From Rhizobium sp. AQ_MP (lineage in GTDB: Bacteria; Pseudomonadota; Alphaproteobacteria; Rhizobiales; Rhizobiaceae), in contig NZ_JACJVI010000012.1 of the NCBI RefSeq assembly GCF_014237835.1, positions 1 to 64,000 of the forward strand: a stretch of DNA of 64,000 nt. The letters are read 5' to 3'. The position numbers were made by a program, and so were the translations under genes. Shown here piece after piece: positions 1 through 7,222 of the stretch. Position 1 is the first letter of the stretch. The number at the start of each line of letters is the position of its first letter. The notes under the pieces were generated by a model. It did no database searches and was not told the DNA's origin. It worked only from the letters and a program-made list of their open reading frames with translations.

Positions 1-499
1 TTGTTGCCGTGGAACTGGACACCCAAGACGCTGAGTGCTCAGGCAGCCTGACCTGCGGCCTTCGCCGGATGCTTACTTTACGCCAATGGGTCGATCACCA
101 TCGCCCTCGTCTCGCGGATGCAAATGCGAATGATCCTGTCCACCATATCCGCAACCTGGGTGACAATTCAGGGATACCTGTGCGTTCACCGAAAGCGAGG
201 CGGGCGGGAGGGCTTGGGACGAAGAGGCCGGTGATTGGCGCTCCGGTGATGACGAGTGCTGGGCTTGCCGTGTCGCAGGCAGGGCCGAGACCCAGTGGGT
301 CTGACTGGATGAAGCCATCCGGGTGCATGCCGAGCCGACACCTCTGATGAGCCGCATAGTTCCGGGATACCGGACCCGTGGCCAGAAGGATGCGGCGAGA
401 CTGAACCGCGGGCCCCGCCGTTGCGGGGTTAGACCCCCGGCCAGTAGATCGTTCCCATCCCGGGTGATGGATGCGAGGTCACCAGCGTGCGTCGCGGGT
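1..499. other. Stretch with no confident gene
   Basis: Open frames exist on both strands, but none has a recognisable domain, a good ribosome-binding site or family-like composition. On the minus strand a short run just after a stop codon (about 160-75, ending near residues MVIDPLA) looks protein-like and could be the decayed end of an older gene. I cannot assign it. The stretch lies just downstream of the radical SAM gene stop. Confidence 0.4.
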
Positions 500-2026
500 T
501 TAAAGCACGGGTCTTTCGAGACGCGCGAGATCCGGTCGCCATAAATCTTGAACCTCAAGCATATGGCGGGCCTGACAGTAGAAGGAAAAGATTGAGGTCA
601 GTGACAGCTTCAGGTCGGAGCGCTTCTCAGATGCCCGGTCAAAGGCTCGCACCAACGCATATTCGCTGGCGCCACGGGTCACGAGTTTTCTGGCCAGCGC
701 GGCTGTCGGACCCGTGAACAGCGGGCGGTTGCTTTGGTCCGATGTCCGCTCGCCTGTCAGCGCGATGTAACGCTCCAGTCGCGCGACGAAATGCTCTGGC
801 GCGAACAAACGATTGAGCAGCCAGGTCATGCCTGAGCGCAACTGATCCGAGCTCATTCTGACAGGAATGATATTGGTGCTGACCAGCGAAGCCGAGTGAT
901 CGGCCCCGGTTGTCAGCCGGCCCTCCGCAAGCAGGCGTGCATAGAGCGGGGTTGTTTCCGGGGCGACCAGAACGCCCGGGCTGATCAGGGGCACGGGCAT
1001 GCTTTGGATGAAATCGAACTGTCGTTCGAAGATGTCGATATCATCCTGGTCGAAGCCAACGATGATGCCGCTATAGACCATCATCCCATGCCGAACGATC
1101 GTTTCGACCTGGGCAATCATGTCATGCCGCAAGTTCTGACGTTTGCCGGCCTCGGCGAGGCTCGGTTCATTGGGGGTTTCGATGCCGATGAAGAGAGTTT
1201 CAAAACCGCAATCACGCATCAGCGCAAGAATGTCGAGATCGCGACTGATGTCGATGGAGACCTGCGTCGAAAAGGCCATGCGATCTTCCGGTGCACGGTC
1301 ATTCCATTCTATCAGTCGTTCCAGCAACGTCCTGGTCCGCCGCCTCATGACAGTCAGATTATCATCGGCAAAAAAGACGCTTCGCACGCCGCGCACATGC
1401 AGGACATCGAGTTCTGCCGTGATCTGGTCCGGCTCCTTCCATCTTTGCTTGCGTCCCAGATACTGAATGACGTCACAGAATTCGCAATCGAACGGGCATC
1501 CCCGCGAGGTTTGAACCTGCGCCGACCAGGTCCGCTCCAGCGGATAGAGGTCCCAGCGCGGCACGGGAGACAGAGCAAGGGAGGGCTTGCCGCCCTGATA
1601 GACCGGTTTGTGTTTTCCGGTAGCGAGATCGTCGAAAAGCTCGCCGGCGATGTCTTCGATTTCCCCCGTGACGAGGATATCGCAGTGGTCTCGCAAGGCA
1701 TCGGGAGAGAGTGAGGCATAAGACCCTCCCATCAGCACGATCTTCCCACGACGCCTGAACTCCGCCGCGATCTCGATCATTCGAGCGTGCTGGGTCACCT
1801 TGCCGGTGATCCCGATGTATGGAGCCGGGTGGTCAAAATCGACGGCATCGAGACGCTCCTCACAAATTGTCACCCGCCAGTTTGAAGGTGCGAAGGCTGC
1901 CACCGTCGGAGTCGCCAGATCCGCCATGGCCGTTGCATTGATGCCGGTCCATGAGCCGAGAACCTCAAGGCCAAAATAGCCTGGCGTGTTCTCTGCGGGA
2001 TTGATCAGATAGATTTCATGGATCAT
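500..2026 (-). CDS. B12-binding-type radical SAM enzyme, candidate RiPP maturase
   Basis: The 508-residue product has an N-terminal Rossmann-like B12-binding-type domain (about residues 1-140) followed by a radical SAM domain. The 4Fe-4S motif is SRGCPFDCEFC (CxxxCxxC) near residue 175, and there is a C-terminal DUF4070-like region. Enzymes of this layout do radical methylations, rearrangements or other C-H chemistry, and the exact reaction cannot be read from sequence. It is the last gene of a minus-strand set, GNAT then Nif11 precursor then this enzyme, so modification of the Nif11 core is the natural inference. The 141-base gap after the precursor contains a hairpin. No clear Shine-Dalgarno precedes the ATG at 2026. 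A fragment of a close copy lies at 56119-56224. Confidence 0.85.
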   Translation of the reverse strand: MIHEIYLINPAENTPGYFGLEVLGSWTGINATAMADLATPTVAAFAPSNWRVTICEERLDAVDFDHPAPYIGITGKVTQHARMIEIAAEFRRRGKIVLMGGSYASLSPDALRDHCDILVTGEIEDIAGELFDDLATGKHKPVYQGGKPSLALSPVPRWDLYPLERTWSAQVQTSRGCPFDCEFCDVIQYLGRKQRWKEPDQITAELDVLHVRGVRSVFFADDNLTVMRRRTRTLLERLIEWNDRAPEDRMAFSTQVSIDISRDLDILALMRDCGFETLFIGIETPNEPSLAEAGKRQNLRHDMIAQVETIVRHGMMVYSGIIVGFDQDDIDIFERQFDFIQSMPVPLISPGVLVAPETTPLYARLLAEGRLTTGADHSASLVSTNIIPVRMSSDQLRSGMTWLLNRLFAPEHFVARLERYIALTGERTSDQSNRPLFTGPTAALARKLVTRGASEYALVRAFDRASEKRSDLKLSLTSIFSFYCQARHMLEVQDLWRPDLARLERPVL

Positions 2027-2057
2027 GCAGATAGCTGGAGAAGTTTGCGCCTCAGGA

Positions 2058-2090
2058 GAGGCAGGACCCGTATGCTACGAGCCTGCCTCC
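2058..2090 (-). promoter_or_regulatory. Hairpin between precursor and radical SAM gene
   Basis: GAGGCAGG (2058-2065) pairs with CCTGCCTC (2082-2089) across a 16-base loop, in the gap between the Nif11 precursor stop and the radical SAM start. No U-tract follows on the minus strand, so it is not a classic terminator. An attenuating or RNA-stabilising hairpin would let the precursor be made in excess over its enzyme, as is common in RiPP operons. This role is inferred. Confidence 0.45.
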
Positions 2091-2167
2091 CGAGGTCCTG
2101 CGTTCTTCTAGGCTCGCCTCCACCTAGTTGGATGGAATGCAGATGGGGCGCGGTGACCGGACACTCT

Positions 2168-2449
2168 TTACCCCATTCTCATCATGTCAGCCTTCGATAC
2201 CTTTTTATAAGGCGGGATCGCTAGGCCGCCAGCCACCAGCTCCAGTTCGTCGTCAGACAGTTCATCATTCGCCGCTGCATGATGGGCCAATGCGACGGTG
2301 AGCTCCTCACTTGTGAAGGCGAAACCTTCGCGTTCGGCAAGCTTCACGACCGCAGATGCACCTTCCTGAAGGGCTGCCGTCGCCTCCTGCTCGAGAGTCT
2401 TGTCATTGCGAACGTGTTCATAAAATTTTTCCAACGCATCGAGCGACAT
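2168..2449 (-). CDS. Nif11-type RiPP precursor peptide
   Basis: This 93-residue precursor begins MSLDALEKFYEHVRND, the start typical of Nif11 leaders. A helical leader of about 75 residues ends in an acidic stretch (SDDELELVAGG) with the double-glycine site cut by C39 peptidases. The predicted core is LAIPPYKKVSKADMMRMG: short, without Cys, Ser-poor and carrying three Lys. The absence of Cys argues against lanthipeptide or thioether chemistry, whereas Lys fits acylation by the adjacent GNAT. AAAGGAAA lies just upstream of the ATG. The GNAT gene ends 17 bases before it and the radical SAM gene follows, so all three are probably co-transcribed. Leader class is confident; core modification is inferred. 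Confidence 0.9.
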   Translation of the reverse strand: MSLDALEKFYEHVRNDKTLEQEATAALQEGASAVVKLAEREGFAFTSEELTVALAHHAAANDELSDDELELVAGGLAIPPYKKVSKADMMRMG

Positions 2450-2466
2450 GAAATTTCCTTTCTCTT

Positions 2467-3486
2467 TTAGGTTCTTGGGGCATTTTCACTGGAGGGTCCA
2501 TCCGACCTCCAGATGGTCTCGACCCGTTCCGCGATCGGAGCAAACCGGCGGCGGGTCAGGCGGACCATCCGCGGTCGTGAAGGGTCGGTAAAGTAAAGCG
2601 CAAGCGACTGAGGGCCGAAGAGCTCAACCTGCCTGCTGTAGCAATGATGATAAGCGCCAACCGCGATAGCGGTGTGCCAGTAGCGCGGATCGAGATAGGC
2701 CTCATAATACTCGATCAGAGGGGCATCCTGGGTGTTTTGGGTTGTCCTGCTCGCCGAGAGGGCACTCCAGCGCTCTCTCGATGGACCCGCCAGGACCCAG
2801 CCGATAAGCGCGCCTTCCCGGCGCACGATGCAACTGACGCCCTGCTCCAGCTGCGGCCAGAGACGAAGAGGTCCATGCATTTGCGCGGCATCACTCAGAG
2901 CCAGTAGGCTGTCCACCCTTTCCATATCGGCCTCGGTCAGGCAGAGGGGATCGAAGGTGTAGAGGGACTGCTTGGAGAGCCTTTCCGAAACCGGCGCCCA
3001 GCCGCCAACGGCTTCCACCATGGCGCCGGATCTTCCCAGGACGACGAGGCCGTCCTCTACCGGTTCGCTCCAGCCTGCGGCAGAAAGCAGGGCTTCCAGC
3101 GCTGGCCTTCTTTCTCCCCGCTCGGCAAAACGGACGGAAATCGAACGTGCGCCTTTTGTCCCAACTTTGGCCATCCAGGTTTTGACAAGACGCTTGCCAA
3201 TTCCGCGCCGGCGGCTCCGTGCGGTTACGAAAACGGACATGAGTTCCGCTTGTCTGTCATCTGCCATCAGCCCTAGTGCTAGTCCTGCAGGCAATCCCCC
3301 GACAACCGCGCCCACGGCAACCCAATTGGACGGCAGCTTGTGTACCAGCGGGCGCAAGTGTGGAAACGTCATTCCAGCGAAAAGCCCGGCATCGTTCTCG
3401 AGAGAGATCAGTTGGACATCCACGTGGGAGGTGCGCGACGCAATTGCCGCGGTAAACGGTGATGGATCTCGTTCTGTAAAGACCAC
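2467..3486 (-). CDS. GNAT-family acyltransferase beside Nif11 precursor
   Basis: The 339-residue product has a GNAT acyl-CoA-binding signature, RSRRRGIGKRL, near residue 93 and a longer second half that looks like a degenerate second GNAT-like domain. It is the first gene of the minus-strand set and ends 17 bases before the Nif11 precursor. GNAT enzymes paired with Nif11 or NHLP precursors are known in the selidamide RiPPs, where they attach fatty acyl chains to Lys or ornithine side chains. The same role here is inferred from context. The start is a GTG at 3486, and a later ATG near residue 39 is possible. A paralogue of the same layout lies at 15381-16331. Confidence 0.8.
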   Translation of the reverse strand: MVFTERDPSPFTAAIASRTSHVDVQLISLENDAGLFAGMTFPHLRPLVHKLPSNWVAVGAVVGGLPAGLALGLMADDRQAELMSVFVTARSRRRGIGKRLVKTWMAKVGTKGARSISVRFAERGERRPALEALLSAAGWSEPVEDGLVVLGRSGAMVEAVGGWAPVSERLSKQSLYTFDPLCLTEADMERVDSLLALSDAAQMHGPLRLWPQLEQGVSCIVRREGALIGWVLAGPSRERWSALSASRTTQNTQDAPLIEYYEAYLDPRYWHTAIAVGAYHHCYSRQVELFGPQSLALYFTDPSRPRMVRLTRRRFAPIAERVETIWRSDGPSSENAPRT

Positions 3487-3807
3487 GACTTCAAGCTTTC
3501 ATCTGCGATCGCGGGGTCTTCCCGCGACTTAGTCGGCGGCAATCTGAAGCTGCAGCTTGCGAATGAAAAGTGACCGACGACGCATTGTTCCGTTCTGCCC
3601 AGATTTGGCCTTATCGTGTTAAACCGATTAGTCGCACTTGCAATCAGGATCCGCTAAGCATCGGACGAATATTCGTCCTGAAGGGGTGAGCCACGAGATG
3701 GCGACGGTGCGGCGGAAGAGAAGTCCAGGGACAGATCTACGGTGGGGGTGCCCGACTGCGCGGTGCCACCGGCTCCAACAAGTCATGCAGTTGAACGGAT
3801 TTGGCAG
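3487..3807. promoter_or_regulatory. Divergent control region with perfect 16-base palindrome
   Basis: This 321-base gap separates the minus-strand GNAT set from the plus-strand export operon and must hold both promoters. It contains a perfect palindrome, GGACGAATATTCGTCC, at 3663-3678, a likely binding site for a dimeric regulator. A related inverted repeat with an AATAT centre lies at 15215-15232 before the other precursor. No regulator gene with a helix-turn-helix was seen in the RiPP locus, so any cognate factor must be encoded elsewhere. The longer upstream reading of the next gene (from 3742) looks non-coding. Confidence 0.55.
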
Positions 3808-5064
3808 ATGAGTGCGGACAAGCTTTTTCGTCAGGAAGCACTGCAAAAGCTCGCCTCTCCCGAGCGACTGGATGAAGCCGTTCAGATCAATTCCAGAGGC
3901 ACCTGGGTTGCCGTTATGGCGTTCGTTGTACTCGCTCTGCTTTTCGGATTGTGGAGCGTCATCGGGCGAATTCCGTCCCGCGTCAACGGACAGGGCATAT
4001 TGCTGCTCTCCGGTGGCAATGTCGTCGATACCGTTGCCATGGCGTCAGGCACTCTGGTCGGCCAAGGTGTAGCGCCCGGGGTAGCCGTAACCTCCGGTAT
4101 GACGATCGCCCGGATTGAACAGCCCGACGTCAAGCTTCGACTTGTCGACGTGGAAAGTCGTCTCGAACGGTTGACGGCGAGCAGACAACAGGCAGTGCTC
4201 GATGAAGGTCGGCTGCGTCAGGCAAGGCTTTCCAACACCGAAGCTAGACGTGTTGCATATCAAGGAAAGTCTCGGGACGCCCGGCAGCGACTGGAAGCCT
4301 ATCAGGCCCAACTGAAACGGCAGGAGAAGCTGGTCGTGACCGGTGCTCTGGCGGTCGCTGCCTTGCAGCAGACGCGCGAGCAGATCGAGCTTGCGGCTCA
4401 GGATCTGTCGAATGTCGAAGCCAGTCTCCTCGAAATGGAGGCTTCTGGCTTTGCCTCCGACGCAGAGAGCCGGCGTCTGATCAACTCGCTCGATCAGGAG
4501 GTCAGCAAGGTCCGGGCCGAGCGCGACCAGCTTGCGCAGACGCTGAGGGAGTTTGGCACGGTTCAGGCGATCGAGACCGGCACGCTTGTCGAATGGAAGG
4601 TGCCATCCGGCACGTACATCGCATCCGGAACGCCGGTAGCGAGCATTGCCACGGGAGATGGTCTTCTGGAGATGCGTCTTTTCTTGCCCCCGGCCAGCGG
4701 CAAGCGCGTGCGGCCTGGCATGCGCGTCGATATAGAGATTTCCGGTCTCCCGCGGGAACAGTGGGGCACACTCACCGGTCACGTGCGCTCCGTTTCCGAT
4801 TTTCCGGCAACGCGCGAGGGCATGCGCGCCATTCTGCAGAACGATACGCTCGTTTCGAGTTTCTCGGGAGATGGAGCCCCCTTCACGGCCGTCGTCACTC
4901 TCGATCCAGATCCTTCGGCCCCGAGCGGATATCGGTGGGTCGGGGGACCAGGTCCGGGGCAAGCGCTCAGTCATGGTGCAATCGGTAAGGCAAAGGTCAC
5001 CATCGAGGAGCGTGCTCCGATCGATTTCCTGGTCCCGATGATCCGAAAACTCACGAGCGTCTGA
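3808..5064 (+). CDS. NHLM-type HlyD-like secretion adaptor
   Basis: The 418-residue protein (from ATG 3808, MSADKLFRQEAL) has one N-terminal membrane segment (about residues 27-50), a long coiled coil rich in Arg, Glu and Gln (about 110-230), and flanking lipoyl/barrel-sandwich segments, as in membrane fusion proteins. The opening LFRQEALQKL-SPERLDE stretch is typical of the HlyD-like protein of NHLM bacteriocin export systems. It would bridge the inner-membrane exporter to the periplasm or an outer-membrane channel. It is the first gene of the export operon, one base before the peptidase-ABC gene. I chose ATG 3808 over the upstream ATG 3742 because the extension has no family-like sequence. 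Confidence 0.88.
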   Translation: MSADKLFRQEALQKLASPERLDEAVQINSRGTWVAVMAFVVLALLFGLWSVIGRIPSRVNGQGILLLSGGNVVDTVAMASGTLVGQGVAPGVAVTSGMTIARIEQPDVKLRLVDVESRLERLTASRQQAVLDEGRLRQARLSNTEARRVAYQGKSRDARQRLEAYQAQLKRQEKLVVTGALAVAALQQTREQIELAAQDLSNVEASLLEMEASGFASDAESRRLINSLDQEVSKVRAERDQLAQTLREFGTVQAIETGTLVEWKVPSGTYIASGTPVASIATGDGLLEMRLFLPPASGKRVRPGMRVDIEISGLPREQWGTLTGHVRSVSDFPATREGMRAILQNDTLVSSFSGDGAPFTAVVTLDPDPSAPSGYRWVGGPGPGQALSHGAIGKAKVTIEERAPIDFLVPMIRKLTSV

Positions 5065-5065
5065 G

Positions 5066-7222
5066 ATGCCGCTCCGGTCCAATGTCAAGCGGCGCAAGCC
5101 GGTCCCGACCATTCTGCAGATCGAACAGACGGAATGTGGTGTTGCCTGCCTCGCGATGATCATGGCGTCGCATGGCGTGCATATGGGTCTTGAGCGCCTT
5201 CGCGAAATGGCAGGTGTCTCGCGCGATGGCACAAGGGCAAGCAACCTCTTGAAGGCTGCCCGGAACGTGGGTCTGATCGCCAAAGGTTTTCGCAAGGAGC
5301 CCGAGCAGCTGCACGAAATTCCGTGGCCAGCGATACTGCACTGGAACTTCAACCATTTCGTGGTTCTCGAGGGGTTGGCCTCAGGTTTCGCCTATGTGAA
5401 CGATCCGGCCAGTGGACGCCGCAAGATTCCGATGGACCAGTTCCGACAGGCGTTTACGGGTGTCGTGATCGCCTGCGAGCCGGGAGCCGACTTCAAACCA
5501 TCCGGGTCTCCGCCATCCGTTTTGGCAGCCCTTGCAGAACGGCTCGCAGGCACGAGAGCGATCTTGCCGCAGATCATCATGGCGTCCTGCCTGCTTGTGG
5601 TGCCCGGCGTCGCGCTCCCCGTGCTTTCACGTGTCTTCGTGGACGACATCCTGACCGCCAGGCAGGTCGACTGGGTCATCCCGTTTGTCCTTCTGTTGGC
5701 GGTGATGACGCTCGCGCAGGGCGCCCTTGTGCTCTTTCAACAGACACTTCTGTCGCGGCTTGAGGTCCGTCTCGCGTTTCTCCCTGCGGCGAAGATGTTT
5801 TGGCACATGATGCGTCTCCCGATGAGCTTCTACAGCCAGCGCCACCCTGGCGAATTGGCCAACCGGCTCGATGCGAATGAAAGGCTGGCGACCCTTCTTT
5901 CTGGAGAGTTCGCAACAAGCATTTTCAACCTCCTGAGCATGCTCGTCTATGCAGTCGTCATGCTCCTGTTGGACCCGGTTTTGGCGGTCACGCTCATCTT
6001 CCTGCAGTCCGTCTACTTTCTGACGTTGCGCGTCTCCAATCGTCTGCAGGCCCGCAATGCGAGATTACAGGCGGCCCAATCCGGGAAGCTCATCTCAGCG
6101 ACCATCGGTGCAATCCGGGCGATCGAGACGATCAAGGCATCAGCAACCGAACGGGAAGCATTTCAACGCTGGGCGGGGCATCAGGCAAGGCTCCTCAGCC
6201 TGCGCAGCAGCCAGGGCCGGGTGGAGGCCGTGGTCGGTGTCGTTCCGGGTCTGCTCTCCGCCTTGTCAGCCGCCGCAGTCCTTGGGCTTGGCGGTCTGCG
6301 CGTCATGGAGGGGGCAATTTCACTGGGGACACTTATTGCCTTCCAGGCGCTTGCAGTCAGCTTCTACACTCCAATTGCAAGCCTCGTTCAGCTCGCCGGC
6401 CAGATCCAGATGGTCAAAGCCGACATCGATCGCGCGGATGACCTGATGAGAGCACCTGCGGCGAGCTTCGAGACCAAAGAGGCAACCCCGACAAGTTTCG
6501 AAATGCGGGCCGAAAATCTGGTCTTCGGTTACAGCCCGCTTGATGCGCCCTTCATCAATGATTTCTCGCTGACTCTCAGGCCCGGTGCGCGCGTTGCCTT
6601 GGTGGGCGGGTCAGGCAGTGGCAAGAGCACCGTCGGCAGGCTTCTCGCCGGTCTTTTCACACCTTGGTCCGGCACGATTTCGATCGGTGGTGTCGCGCTG
6701 AATGAACTGGATCCGGCTCGAAGGGCGACATTATGCGGCTATGTGGATCAGGAGATATTCCTGTTCGAAGGCACTGTTCGGGACAACTTGAGCCTTTGGG
6801 ATCCCGCTCTTTCGGACACTCGCCTCATGAGAGCGCTTTCTGATGCAGCACTCCTCGATGACATCATCATGCGTAAGGGACAGCTCTTGTCCCCTGTCAA
6901 CGAAGGCGGAGTGAATTTCTCCGGGGGGCAGCGTCAAAGGCTGGAAATCAGTCGTGTCCTCGCTGCCGAACCGGCCATCGTCATCCTCGACGAAGCCACG
7001 TCAGCGCTCGACCCCGCGACAGAAAAGCTGATCGACGACAACTTGCGCGCACGGGGCTGCACGACAATCATCATCGCCCACCGATTGAGCACGATCCGCG
7101 ACTGCGACGAGATCATCGTCATGAAGGACGGTCGGATCGTTGAACGTGGGGACCATGAAACATTGATGGCGACAGCTGGCGAATACGCTGCTCTGATTGC
7201 TGAGGGGGCGGGTCATGGCTGA
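5066..7222 (+). CDS. NHLM peptidase-containing ABC exporter
   Basis: The 718-residue protein combines a C39 peptidase domain, six-helix exporter membrane domain and ATPase. The peptidase domain has Gln18, Cys24 in QTECG, His in NHFVVLEG and Asp in NDPASG, so its catalytic residues are intact. The ATPase is canonical: Walker A GGSGSGKST, signature FSGGQRQR, Walker B VILDEATSALD and H-loop IAHRLST. Such proteins cut leader peptides after GG and export the core, so it should process the GG sites in one or both precursors. The ATG follows the HlyD stop by one base, and the next ABC gene overlaps its end, indicating a coupled operon. Confidence 0.93.
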   Translation: MPLRSNVKRRKPVPTILQIEQTECGVACLAMIMASHGVHMGLERLREMAGVSRDGTRASNLLKAARNVGLIAKGFRKEPEQLHEIPWPAILHWNFNHFVVLEGLASGFAYVNDPASGRRKIPMDQFRQAFTGVVIACEPGADFKPSGSPPSVLAALAERLAGTRAILPQIIMASCLLVVPGVALPVLSRVFVDDILTARQVDWVIPFVLLLAVMTLAQGALVLFQQTLLSRLEVRLAFLPAAKMFWHMMRLPMSFYSQRHPGELANRLDANERLATLLSGEFATSIFNLLSMLVYAVVMLLLDPVLAVTLIFLQSVYFLTLRVSNRLQARNARLQAAQSGKLISATIGAIRAIETIKASATEREAFQRWAGHQARLLSLRSSQGRVEAVVGVVPGLLSALSAAAVLGLGGLRVMEGAISLGTLIAFQALAVSFYTPIASLVQLAGQIQMVKADIDRADDLMRAPAASFETKEATPTSFEMRAENLVFGYSPLDAPFINDFSLTLRPGARVALVGGSGSGKSTVGRLLAGLFTPWSGTISIGGVALNELDPARRATLCGYVDQEIFLFEGTVRDNLSLWDPALSDTRLMRALSDAALLDDIIMRKGQLLSPVNEGGVNFSGGQRQRLEISRVLAAEPAIVILDEATSALDPATEKLIDDNLRARGCTTIIIAHRLSTIRDCDEIIVMKDGRIVERGDHETLMATAGEYAALIAEGAGHG

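Noticed and set aside
896..1714. Long plus-strand frame of 272 codons
   Set aside because: It lies antisense to the radical SAM gene, whose CxxxCxxC motif and family sequence are clear.
2168..2449. Lanthipeptide or thioether chemistry for the Nif11 peptide
   Set aside because: The core has no Cys, and no LanM-type or SPASM-type enzyme is present.
4045..5352. Long minus-strand frame of 435 codons
   Set aside because: It is antisense to the adaptor and peptidase-ABC genes and has no domain; GC-rich coding DNA often leaves such shadows.
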